A stretch of DNA of 7,758 bases from Novosphingobium sp. (GCA_027490345.1 JAIXYF010000043.1:1-7758), one strand, 5' to 3'. Shown: positions 1 to 7,345, numbered from the stretch's first letter. Notes: generated by a model not told the origin, from the sequence alone. Made by a program: numbers and translations.

Positions 1-2674
1 CACGCTGGCTGCGCTCACCGGCGGCAATGTGCGGCTGCGCGCCGTGTTCGCGGTGGGCGGCAACCAGCCGCTGGTGGTGCGGCGGGCAGAGCTTGCATCG
101 GTCAAGCTGGCGCTGGCGCTGAACAGCTGGACTTTGCCCGGCGGCGTGACGACGATCATGGGCACGGGCCGTCACCTCGATTATGGGCCGTTCACGTTTG
201 AGGCTGCGCTGGCCGGGGATGGGCCGCGCGCCAGCCTCGTGCTTGCCAATCCGCTGCCCGCCGCCAGCCTGAAAGATGTGCATCTGGCCTTGAGCCCGGC
301 AGGCGAGGGCTTCCGTATCGAGGGCCGGGGGGATTCGCGGCTTGGTCCGTTCAGCGGCCTTGTCATGCTCACCGCGCCCAAAGATGGTCCGGTGCGGCTC
401 GGGATCGAGCGGTTCACGGTCTATCAGACCGAAATCACCGGCAGCGCCGAGGTGACGCAGGCGGGCGTGACCGGCCATCTCGCGCTGGCGGGTGGCGGGG
501 TGTCGGGCACGCTGGATCTGGCGCCCGAGGGGGCAGGGCAGGGCCTGAAAGCAGAGATCGCTGCGCGCGGCGCACGCTTTGGCGGTGATAATCCCATCGC
601 GGTGGGCAATGCGACCATCATCGCAGAAGGGCTGCTGGAAAACGGCAATTCCACGCTGCAGGCCTCACTCAAGGCCGAAGGGATCAGCGCGGGCAAAGTG
701 TTTATCGGGCGGCTGGCCGCCGATGCGGCAATCATCAACGGTTCGGGCAGTGTCACCGCTTCGCTGATGGGGCGGCGCGGCACCAGTTTTGCGCTGCAAG
801 GCACGGGCGCCTTTTCGCCCGATCGGATCGTGGTTTTCGTGGCAGGCGATTATGCCGGACGCCGCATTTCCATGCCGCGCCGCGCGGTGATGGAGCGTGA
901 GCCGGATGAGGCGGGCGCCGGGATGGCCGCCGGCTGGCGGCTCCAGCCCACGCAGATCGATTTCGGCCGGGGCAGCGTGATTGCCAGCGGGCATGTGCTG
1001 GGCGGGGCGACCAAGCTGAGGTTGCTGCTCTCGCGCATGCCGCTTTCGGTGCTGGATATCGTCCTGCCGGATCTGGGCATGGGCGGCCTCGCCTCGGGCG
1101 TGATCGATTACGAGAACGATCACCTTGGCGCGCCGCTGGGCCATGCCGCGCTCGAAGTGAAAGGCCTCACGCGGTCGGGCCTTGTGCTGTCCTCGCGCCC
1201 GCTCGATCTGGCGCTCGTGGCCGCGCTTGATCCGGCAGCGCTGCAAATTCGCGCCGTGGCGCGTGAAGGCGCGGCCATGCGCGGGCGGCTGCAGGCGCTG
1301 GTGACCGAACTGCCGCGCGGCGGCACGATGCTGGAGCGGCTGCGCGGCGGCACGCTGAAAGCGCAGCTGCGCTATAGCGGCCCGGCCGAAGCGCTGTGGC
1401 GGCTGGCGGCGATCGAAGTGATCGACTTGACCGGCCCGCTCGGCGCGGCGGCCAGTGTCACCGGTTCGATCGATCATCCCGTGATCACCGGCGCGGTGGC
1501 CACGCGCGCGCTACGCGTGCAATCGAACCTCACCGGCTCCGATGTGCGCGAAGTAGAAGCGAGTGGCAGCTTTGCCGATGCGCGCCTCAGCCTCGCGCAT
1601 TTCAGCGGCAAGACCGCCGGTATTGGCCCCAGTGGCGGTTCGGGCGGCGGTTCGGGTGGCGGCACGGTGAGCGGCAGCGGTACGGTGGACCTGTCTGATG
1701 TGGCGACACGCGGCGTCGGGCTTGATCTGCGCATTGCCGCCGTCGGCGCGCAGCTGATCAACCGCGACGACATGTCTGCCACGGTCACCGGCCCGCTGCG
1801 GATCGTTTCCAACGGGATCGGCGGCACGATTGCGGGCCGCGTCCATATCGACAAGGCACGCTGGACACTGGGCCGCACCAGCGTGACCGAGCAGCTTCCG
1901 CTGATTGCGACGCGCGAAACCAATCAGCGCGCTGATATCGCCCCGCCGCGCGCGCCGTTCACGCCATGGAAGTATCTGATCGATGCCGCTGCCGCAGACC
2001 GCATCGACGTGCGCGGGCTGGGCCTCGAAAGCGAATGGAGCGCCGATGTGCGGCTGCGCGGCGATACCGCCAACCCGCAGATCTTCGGCAGCGCCGATCT
2101 GGTGCGCGGCGGGTATGATTTTGCCGGGCGGCGCTTCGATCTCACGCGCGGGCGCATCCGCTTTGTCGGCGAAGTGCCGGTCGATCCGCGCCTCGATATC
2201 GTGGCTGAAGGCGATGCCAACGGGGTGAGCGCCAAGATCGCGATCAGCGGATCGGCGCTCAAACCGCAGATTGCGTTCAGTTCGGTTCCGGCCTTGCCCG
2301 AAGAAGAGCTGCTCAGCCGAATCCTGTTCGGCAGTTCGATCACGCAGATTTCCGCCCCGGAAGCGGTGCAGCTCGCTTCGGCGCTGGCGTCGTTCCGCAG
2401 CGGCGGCGGGCTCGATCCGATCAACAAGCTGCGCAATGCCATCGGGCTGGATCGGCTACGCATCATCAGCGCCGATGCCGCGGTGGGGCGCAGCACGTCG
2501 ATCGCTGTGGGCAAATACCTCGGGCGGCGCGTGTTCGTCGAACTGGTGACCGACGGGCGCGGCTATAGCGCAACATCCGCCGAATTCCGCGTGACGCGCT
2601 GGTTGGTGCTGCTGGGCACGATCTCGACCATCGGGGACGAGAGCATCAACCTCAAGGCCAGCCGGGATTACTGA
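1..2674 (+). CDS. tamB: TamB-family translocation and assembly module protein, C-terminal part (5' end outside window)
   Basis: The frame is open from base 2 with no credible start; the GTG at 29 lies inside continuous coding sequence (TLAALTGGN precedes it), so the gene begins upstream. About 890 residues are visible, against roughly 1,400 for full alphaproteobacterial homologues. Most of it is repetitive amphipathic beta sequence, as expected for the long groove-shaped beta-helix of TamB/AsmA-like proteins that span the periplasm, help insert outer-membrane proteins and are implicated in phospholipid transport. The last 340 or so residues match the conserved TamB C-terminal domain (DUF490): FDLTRGRIRFVGE, then LPEEELLSRILFG at residues 756-768 counted from base 29, and a beta-rich end finishing in SRDY. 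TamB normally works with the Omp85 protein TamA, whose gene often lies just upstream; that would be left of the window. A Gly/Ser stretch at residues 535-551 is unusual. Stop TGA at 2672-2674 is followed by a hairpin. The family is clear; the cargo is not deducible. Confidence 0.9.
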   Translation, partial: TLAALTGGNVRLRAVFAVGGNQPLVVRRAELASVKLALALNSWTLPGGVTTIMGTGRHLDYGPFTFEAALAGDGPRASLVLANPLPAASLKDVHLALSPAGEGFRIEGRGDSRLGPFSGLVMLTAPKDGPVRLGIERFTVYQTEITGSAEVTQAGVTGHLALAGGGVSGTLDLAPEGAGQGLKAEIAARGARFGGDNPIAVGNATIIAEGLLENGNSTLQASLKAEGISAGKVFIGRLAADAAIINGSGSVTASLMGRRGTSFALQGTGAFSPDRIVVFVAGDYAGRRISMPRRAVMEREPDEAGAGMAAGWRLQPTQIDFGRGSVIASGHVLGGATKLRLLLSRMPLSVLDIVLPDLGMGGLASGVIDYENDHLGAPLGHAALEVKGLTRSGLVLSSRPLDLALVAALDPAALQIRAVAREGAAMRGRLQALVTELPRGGTMLERLRGGTLKAQLRYSGPAEALWRLAAIEVIDLTGPLGAAASVTGSIDHPVITGAVATRALRVQSNLTGSDVREVEASGSFADARLSLAHFSGKTAGIGPSGGSGGGSGGGTVSGSGTVDLSDVATRGVGLDLRIAAVGAQLINRDDMSATVTGPLRIVSNGIGGTIAGRVHIDKARWTLGRTSVTEQLPLIATRETNQRADIAPPRAPFTPWKYLIDAAAADRIDVRGLGLESEWSADVRLRGDTANPQIFGSADLVRGGYDFAGRRFDLTRGRIRFVGEVPVDPRLDIVAEGDANGVSAKIAISGSALKPQIAFSSVPALPEEELLSRILFGSSITQISAPEAVQLASALASFRSGGGLDPINKLRNAIGLDRLRIISADAAVGRSTSIAVGKYLGRRVFVELVTDGRGYSATSAEFRVTRWLVLLGTISTIGDESINLKASRDY
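1634..1662 (+). repeat. In-frame 12-bp tandem repeat coding Gly-Gly-Ser-Gly
   Basis: The unit GGCGGTTCGGG(C/T) occurs twice in full (1634-1645 and 1646-1657, differing only in the last base), followed by five bases of a third copy. It lies in the tamB frame and encodes GGSG units, giving a glycine/serine linker at residues 535-545 counted from base 29. Because the unit is a multiple of three, copy-number change would lengthen or shorten the linker without breaking the frame. Confidence 0.8.
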
Positions 2675-2684
2675 GCAAACGAAA

Positions 2685-2710
2685 CCCCGCGCTGCCGGGG
2701 CAGCGCGGGG
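2685..2710. terminator. Likely bidirectional intrinsic terminator between convergent genes
   Basis: A perfect GC-rich inverted repeat with 11-bp arms (CCCCGCGCTGC / GCAGCGCGGGG) and a 4-base loop begins 11 bases after the tamB stop. On the plus strand only TCTT follows, a poor U-tract. On the minus strand TTTCGTTT follows, which suits the aldehyde dehydrogenase gene ending at 2738. The position between two convergent stops supports termination of both transcripts. The structure is seen directly; activity is inferred. Confidence 0.8.
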
Positions 2711-2737
2711 TCTTGTAAGTCCGCCGGTGAGCGGTGT

Positions 2738-4162
2738 TTACGCGCCTGCGATGGTCTTCAGTTCCATGAAGTCCTTGAGGCCATAGACGCCGCCTTCGCG
2801 GCCATTGCCCGATTGCTTGTAGCCGCCGAACGCGCCGCCCTTGACGCCGCCCCACTGGTTGACCGCGACGAGGCCTGCGCGCAGGCGGCCGACGATGCCC
2901 TTGGCCGTTTCGACGTCGCCGGTGACGACCGCCGAAAGCCCGTAGGCGGTGCGGTTGGCCAGCTCGATGCCTTCCTCGATCCCTTCATAGGTGGTGATCG
3001 TGGCAACCGGGCCGAAAGTTTCCTCGCGGAAGATCGTCATGTCAGGCGTCACGTCGGAAAACACCGTCGGGCGCACATAGTAGCCGCGGTTGACGTTGTC
3101 GGGCAGGCCTGGGCCGCCTTCGAGCAGCGCCGCCCCTTCGCTGATCGAAGTGTCGATCAGTGATTGGATCTTGCTCCACTGCGCCTTGTTGACCACCGGG
3201 CCGATATGCGCGCCGTCCTCTGCCGGATTGCCGACCTTCACCGCCGCGAAGTAGTTCTTCACGAAGGTTTCAGCTTCTTCCTTGCGCGCCTTGGGCACCA
3301 GCAAGCGCGTGGGAGCGATGCAGCTCTGTCCGGTGTTTGCAACAATGCCCTGCAGCGTGCCCGGCAACGTGGCGGCAAAATCGGCATCTTCCAGCACCAG
3401 ATTGGGCGATTTGCCGCCGAGTTCCTGATGAACGCGCTTCACCGTGTCAGCCGCGTTCTTGGCGATCTGGATGCCCGCGCGGGTCGAACCGGTGAAGCTC
3501 ACCATATCGACATCGGGGTGGACGGTGAGCGCGACGCCTACGCCCGGACCATCGCCCTGCACCAGATTGAACACGCCGGCAGGAACCCCCGCAGCGTGCA
3601 TCACTTCGGCCATGATCACTGCGTTTGAGGGGCACTCTTCCGAAGGCTTGAGCACCACGGTGTTGCCCGCGGCGATGCACGGCGCAATTTTGGCGCAAAT
3701 CTGATTGAGCGGCCAGTTCCACGGTGTGATCGCGGCGACCACGCCGATCGGTTCATAAACGAAGCGGGCATTCGCGCCGGGCACCGGGTGGCCCCATTCG
3801 AAGCCTTCCAGTGCTTCCAGCGTGCCCAGTATATAGCCAATGCCCGCGCCGACCTGTGCCGTGCCGGCAAAGCCGATGGGCGCGCCCATCTCTTCGCTGA
3901 TCACCGCGGCGAAATCGGGAATGCGCTTCTTGTATTCGGCCAGAATGCGCTGCAGCAGCGCCTGGCGTTCCTCAACCGATGTGGCGGCGAAGGCGGGGAA
4001 AGCGGCCTTGGCAGCGGCCACGGCCTTGTCGACATCGGCCTGGCTGCCCAGCGTAATGGCCGCGCAAGGCTCCTCGGTGGCGGGGTTGATCACTTCGTGG
4101 CGCTTGCCGCCTTCGCTGGGGGTCCAGACGCCGTTGATGTAGTGCTGCAGATGCTCACGCAT
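2738..4162 (-). CDS. NAD(P)-dependent aldehyde dehydrogenase family protein
   Basis: This 474-residue protein has the usual length and complete motif set of the ALDH superfamily, soluble enzymes that oxidise an aldehyde to a carboxylate with NAD(P)+. Visible are PWNWP with oxyanion-hole N149, LKPSE with cofactor-binding K172 and E175, FTGST at 223-227 in the Rossmann fold, general base E247 in ELGG, nucleophile C281 in NTGQSC, and the cofactor-contacting EETFGP with E381. The CIAPTR context after the nucleophile resembles the CddD/SSP0762-type branch, known for oxidising long-chain oxo-acids and related substrates, but the substrate here cannot be read from sequence. E175 hints at NAD+ preference (inference). 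The ATG at 4160-4162 is supported by GGGAG with a 7-base spacer on the minus strand. The gene stands alone: convergent with tamB and divergent from the c-di-GMP gene, so no pathway is implied by neighbours. Confidence 0.93.
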   Translation of the reverse strand: MREHLQHYINGVWTPSEGGKRHEVINPATEEPCAAITLGSQADVDKAVAAAKAAFPAFAATSVEERQALLQRILAEYKKRIPDFAAVISEEMGAPIGFAGTAQVGAGIGYILGTLEALEGFEWGHPVPGANARFVYEPIGVVAAITPWNWPLNQICAKIAPCIAAGNTVVLKPSEECPSNAVIMAEVMHAAGVPAGVFNLVQGDGPGVGVALTVHPDVDMVSFTGSTRAGIQIAKNAADTVKRVHQELGGKSPNLVLEDADFAATLPGTLQGIVANTGQSCIAPTRLLVPKARKEEAETFVKNYFAAVKVGNPAEDGAHIGPVVNKAQWSKIQSLIDTSISEGAALLEGGPGLPDNVNRGYYVRPTVFSDVTPDMTIFREETFGPVATITTYEGIEEGIELANRTAYGLSAVVTGDVETAKGIVGRLRAGLVAVNQWGGVKGGAFGGYKQSGNGREGGVYGLKDFMELKTIAGA

Positions 4163-4279
4163 CGGTTTTCTCCCGCTATGGCTTTTGGTTAGGCGTCACG
4201 ATGGCAATTCCAGTGCGGCATTGCAACCGATTTGGCGTGCGGCGCAGCAGCGCGCGAGCAGGTAAGCGGGATGGCGGCC

Positions 4280-4313
4280 CGGGAATTCCACCATTCTGGC
4301 AGCACAATTCCCG
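4280..4313. promoter_or_regulatory. Perfect 8-bp inverted repeat upstream of the c-di-GMP gene
   Basis: CGGGAATT (4280-4287) and AATTCCCG (4306-4313) are exact reverse complements separated by 18 bases, in the 206-bp region between divergent genes. The right arm ends 55 bases before the ATG at 4369. It could be an operator with half-sites about two and a half helical turns apart, or a stem-loop in the 5' leader; TTTT follows directly at 4314-4317, but the stem is short and its loop long for a terminator. No convincing -35/-10 pair was found, so its relation to a promoter is unknown. The rest of 4163-4368 shows only the two ribosome binding sites. Confidence 0.4.
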
Positions 4314-4368
4314 TTTTGCGTAATCTGCGCTAACCGTTTGTTTCCTTGCCCCCTCTAAGGACGGGGCG

Positions 4369-6663
4369 ATGGGTCTGGATCACATCAGCCGAGCCGCGGG
4401 GGCGCGATCATCGGTGCGCACTCTGCGCACGGGATGGATCGCGCTGGCCACGTTTCTCGCCCTGATTGCCTTGTCGGCCTTGCTCGTGGCGGTGTTCTCT
4501 CGCTCCACGCGCATTGCCGATGAACTGGCGCGCGAGGACGAACGGGTGCTTGTGGCGCGCTATATCGATCAACTCGGCAGTTCGATCGTGGCGGCGCAGA
4601 AAGTCCAGCTGACGTGGGACGATGCCATGCGCAACGCCGTGCTGGCGGACAACGAAGCGTGGGCCAACCATTTCCTCGGCGATTTCGTGTGGAACAATCT
4701 TGAAACCGATGCGATGTTTCTGGTGAAGCCCGATGGCACACTGGTCCATGGCTGGGCGCAAGGGCGGCCATCCGGCAGCGCAGGATACCATGAAGTGCGC
4801 TGGCACGTGGAAGACCTGATTGCCCGGGCCAAGCGCAACGAGCCGCTGGGCGGGCGGATTGCCGGCACAAAGCAGCTCACCGATGTCGCCTGGCCGGTGG
4901 CGGCTTCCGGGCAGCCGCTCAATCGCTGGGCGGCAACGCCAGTGCTGCGCCACGGGCGGCCTGCGTTCCTGTCCGTTGTCTCCATCGTGCCCGATAACGA
5001 TTACAGCCTGCTGCGGCGCGAGCCCAACTATGTTGCCACGCTGCGCTATCTGGATGGATCGATCCTTAACCGGATGGGGGCGGATCTAGTGCTGCGCGAT
5101 CTGGGTTTCGTTCCCGATGCAGCGCATATTGGCGGCAAGAATGCCGTGCCGCTGACCACCGCTTTCGGCGATCGCATCGGTTGGGTCACGTGGACCGCCA
5201 AAGTGCCGGGCCCCAAGATCGTGGAGCGCACCGCGCCGGTGCTGGCCGCGTTCATCCTGTTCTTCCTCGGGGTTGTGGCTGGCGGCGCGATCATCGTGCG
5301 GCGCATGCGCCTGACGGCCAACGAACTGAAGGCCAGCGAGGCGCAGGCCCAGCACAACGCCCTGCACGATGCTATGACCGGTCTGCCCAATCGGGTCTAC
5401 TATATGCAGCGGCTGCGCGCGCAGCTGAGCGGATTGATCAAGGGCCAGGGGGAGGGCAACCTCTTTGTCGCTTATATCGATATCGATGGCTTCAAACTGG
5501 TCAACGACACGCTGGGCCACCACGTGGGCGATGAACTGGTCCGCCAGGTGGCGCATCGGCTGCGCGCCGGGCTGCCCCGCGATGCCTTCATCGCGCGGTT
5601 CGGCGGCGATGAATTCGTGCTGCTCCACGCCAGCGATGATGGCGCGCGCGCGGCAGACCAGCTTGGCGCCCGGATCATCCGGTTGATGCGCCAGCCCTTT
5701 GTGATTTCGGGCAATACGCTGGAAGTTTCGGTCAGCTGCGGGATCAGCTGGGGGCCGGAACAGAGCGAGGATCCCGGCGAACTGCTCCGCCGCGCCGATA
5801 TCGCGCTCTACCGCGCCAAGCAGCGCGGACGCGGGCGCTACCGGCGCTTCACGCCCGATATGGATGCCAGCGTGAAGCTGCGCCGCGAGATGGAAATGGA
5901 GCTGCGGCTCGCGATCAGCCGGGGCGAGCTTTCGATTGCCTATCAGCCGGTGGTCGATACCGGCACCGGGGTGATTGGCGGCTTCGAGGCGCTGCTGCGC
6001 TGGAACCACCCTGAACGCGGCGAGATCCGCCCCGATCTGTTTGTGCCGATTGCCGAACAGGGCGGGCTGATGATCCCGCTGGGCACCTGGGTGCTGCGCC
6101 ACGTCTTCACTGAATGCCGCAACTGGCCGGCCTGTGACATCTCGGTCAATCTTTCGCCGCTGCAGATCATGGCGGGCGATTTTCTGCCCACGCTCGCCGG
6201 GCTGCTCGAAGAAACCGGGATGGACCCGCAGCGGCTGGTGTTTGAAGTGACCGAAGGCGTCATGCTTGATCGCAGCGCGCACGTGATCGGCGTGCTGCGC
6301 GAACTGAACCGCATGGGCATCCGCATCGCGCTCGATGATTTCGGGATCGGCTATTCGTCGCTGTCGTATCTGCGCTCGTTCCAGTTTGACCGGATCAAGA
6401 TCGACCGCTCGTTCGTGCAGAACATCGAGCGTGACCGCGATGCGCATTCGATCCTTTGCGCCATCACCACGCTGGGCAAGACGCTGCGCATGAAAGTGGT
6501 GGCCGAAGGGGTTGAGACCGAAGTGCAGCGGCTGCTGGTGCAAGCGGCGGGCTGCGAACTGGTGCAGGGCTATCTGTTCTGGCGGGCCATGCCTGCGGCC
6601 GATGCCAGAGCGCTGCTGGACGGGGATGCGACAGAGGAAGCGCTGCTGCGCCGCGCTTCGTGA
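4369..6663 (+). CDS. Membrane-bound CHASE4-like sensor with GGDEF and EAL domains (cyclic-di-GMP synthase/phosphodiesterase)
   Basis: The 764-residue protein has TM1 at about 23-43, a periplasmic segment at 44-286, TM2 at about 289-311, a GGDEF domain at about 325-495 and an EAL domain at about 505-750. The periplasmic part, with LTWDDAMRNA near 81-90, resembles CHASE4 sensory domains (moderate confidence). The GGDEF domain is intact: TGLPNR, metal-binding D371 in DIDGFK, ND at 379-380 and GGDEF at 412-416, so diguanylate cyclase activity is expected. The inhibitory I-site (RxxD five residues before GGDEF) is absent: P403 and A406 stand there. The EAL domain keeps E540 (EALLRW), N594, E626, D656-D657 in DDFGIGYSS, K677, E713 and QGYLF, so c-di-GMP hydrolysis is also expected. 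The cell may use it to alter c-di-GMP, and thus motility or biofilm, in response to an unknown external signal. The ATG is preceded by AAGGA with a 7-base spacer. It ends 7 bp from the convergent CHAP gene with no clear terminator. Confidence 0.95.
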   Translation: MGLDHISRAAGARSSVRTLRTGWIALATFLALIALSALLVAVFSRSTRIADELAREDERVLVARYIDQLGSSIVAAQKVQLTWDDAMRNAVLADNEAWANHFLGDFVWNNLETDAMFLVKPDGTLVHGWAQGRPSGSAGYHEVRWHVEDLIARAKRNEPLGGRIAGTKQLTDVAWPVAASGQPLNRWAATPVLRHGRPAFLSVVSIVPDNDYSLLRREPNYVATLRYLDGSILNRMGADLVLRDLGFVPDAAHIGGKNAVPLTTAFGDRIGWVTWTAKVPGPKIVERTAPVLAAFILFFLGVVAGGAIIVRRMRLTANELKASEAQAQHNALHDAMTGLPNRVYYMQRLRAQLSGLIKGQGEGNLFVAYIDIDGFKLVNDTLGHHVGDELVRQVAHRLRAGLPRDAFIARFGGDEFVLLHASDDGARAADQLGARIIRLMRQPFVISGNTLEVSVSCGISWGPEQSEDPGELLRRADIALYRAKQRGRGRYRRFTPDMDASVKLRREMEMELRLAISRGELSIAYQPVVDTGTGVIGGFEALLRWNHPERGEIRPDLFVPIAEQGGLMIPLGTWVLRHVFTECRNWPACDISVNLSPLQIMAGDFLPTLAGLLEETGMDPQRLVFEVTEGVMLDRSAHVIGVLRELNRMGIRIALDDFGIGYSSLSYLRSFQFDRIKIDRSFVQNIERDRDAHSILCAITTLGKTLRMKVVAEGVETEVQRLLVQAAGCELVQGYLFWRAMPAADARALLDGDATEEALLRRAS

Positions 6664-6670
6664 TGGCGAC

Positions 6671-7168
6671 TTAGCCGGAGATGGAAACGCCTGCCGCGCT
6701 GGCGGTCTGCGTGCCGGGCGCAGCTGCGCGCGGATAGATGAAGCCCTTGGCCGCGCTCGGGCGCAAGCCGAGCGAGCGGGTCGGCGCATACCACACGCGC
6801 ACCGCGCTCCAGTCACCAGCGGACGAAACGTCGACTGCCATCACACCGCGCTCGACCATGCCGGGGCGCGACCAGTTGGCGTGATCGATCAGGATATGCC
6901 GATCATCGACGATCTTGCGCACGACGGCGACATGGCCATAGGGCATCGCACGCGTGCCGGAAAAGGCCAGCACGGCACCGGCCTTGGGCTGCTGGCCGCG
7001 CGCATACCGCCCTTCGGCACCCCCCCACCAATCGCGCGCATTGCCGCTGATCTGCACGTCTGAAACCTGCCGCGCATAAGCGACGCACTGGAGCCGCGCC
7101 TGCGCAGCCGAAGGCAACGCGAAGAGCGAAAGGAGAGCGATGAGAGCGGCGACCACGTTCTTGTGCAT
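6671..7168 (-). CDS. Exported CHAP-domain amidase/peptidase
   Basis: From the ATG at 7166-7168 the product is 165 residues with a typical Sec signal peptide: MHKN, a hydrophobic core, then a likely cut after AQA at residue 24. The mature protein is almost entirely a CHAP domain (cysteine- and histidine-dependent amidohydrolase/peptidase), a family that commonly cleaves peptidoglycan peptides or amide bonds. The nucleophile is C28 in QCVAYAR, the histidine H79 in GHVAVV, and the polar partner probably D95 or N98 in IDHANW. PKAGAVLAF at 61-69 is another family hallmark. No cell-wall-binding or other domain follows, so it acts as a single small periplasmic or secreted enzyme; its substrate is not shown. 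Two other in-frame ATGs exist, at 7177 and 7225. The one at 7225 would put 19 extra residues before the signal peptide and has no ribosome site; AGAG lies 9 bases before the chosen ATG but directly against the one at 7177. Confidence 0.85.
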   Translation of the reverse strand: MHKNVVAALIALLSLFALPSAAQARLQCVAYARQVSDVQISGNARDWWGGAEGRYARGQQPKAGAVLAFSGTRAMPYGHVAVVRKIVDDRHILIDHANWSRPGMVERGVMAVDVSSAGDWSAVRVWYAPTRSLGLRPSAAKGFIYPRAAAPGTQTASAAGVSISG

Positions 7169-7194
7169 GTGCAGCATCTCTAAGGATTTGGGCC

Positions 7195-7199
7195 GATTC
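7195..7199. promoter_or_regulatory. GANTC (CcrM-type) methylation site, start-proximal
   Basis: GATTC lies 27 bases upstream of the chosen CHAP start codon. GANTC is the target of the cell-cycle methyltransferase CcrM in many alphaproteobacteria, where methylated sites in promoters can be read by the regulator GcrA. The motif is seen directly; its use here is inference from the presumed taxon. Confidence 0.4.
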
Positions 7200-7249
7200 G
7201 AGGAGTGCGGGGCCTTTCCGTTCATCGGGCAGCAATGTCACTTCGTCCC

Positions 7250-7254
7250 GAGTC
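7250..7254. promoter_or_regulatory. GANTC (CcrM-type) methylation site, start-distal
   Basis: GAGTC lies 82 bases upstream of the CHAP start, 8 bases from the CRP-like palindrome. It is one of only four GANTC sites I found in the window; the other two are inside tamB at 332-336 and 2319-2323. Confidence 0.4.
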
Positions 7255-7262
7255 TGCCGGGG

Positions 7263-7282
7263 GCTGTGGAAAAGATCACAGC
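7263..7282. promoter_or_regulatory. CRP/FNR-type palindrome upstream of the CHAP gene
   Basis: GCTGTG (7263-7268) and CACAGC (7277-7282) form a 6-bp inverted repeat around 8 bases. It contains TGTGG-N6-TCACA, one base away from the classical CRP consensus TGTGA-N6-TCACA. The centre is about 104 bp upstream of the CHAP start codon, a distance compatible with activation from an upstream site if there is a leader of moderate length. No T-run follows on either strand, so it is not a good terminator for the gene ending at 7346. The match is seen; binding is inferred. Confidence 0.4.
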
Positions 7283-7345
7283 GGCGGCGGAATTGGTCGA
7301 AGTTAGACCGCCGAATTGATCCTGATATGGCTGCGCTGGTTGCGC

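Noticed and set aside
665..1477. 270-codon open frame on the minus strand inside tamB
   Set aside because: Low-complexity Arg/Gln/His/Ala composition and full overlap with a clear TamB frame.
3164..4192. Plus-strand open frames (154 and 134 codons) opposite the aldehyde dehydrogenase
   Set aside because: They lie antisense to a gene with every catalytic motif intact and resemble no known family.
4202..4217. GG-N10-GC spacing resembling a sigma-54 promoter (TGGCA ... GTGCG)
   Set aside because: Only the core dinucleotides and part of the -24 box match. Such spacing is common by chance in GC-rich DNA, and it lies about 150 bp from the start codon.
6664..6720. Possible terminator between the convergent c-di-GMP and CHAP genes
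   Set aside because: Only a 4-bp stem (CCGC/GCGG) was found, lying inside CHAP coding sequence and without a T-tract.
5086..6816. 576-codon open frame on the minus strand opposite the GGDEF-EAL gene
   Set aside because: The plus-strand gene has complete domain motifs. The antisense product is rich in Arg, His, Gln and Ala with no recognisable domain, typical of a mirror frame in high-GC DNA.
7288..7323. Short direct repeat (GAATTGGTC / GAATTGATC) and a small GGTC/GACC hairpin
   Set aside because: Too short and imperfect to separate from chance; no T-run follows, so it is not supported as a terminator.
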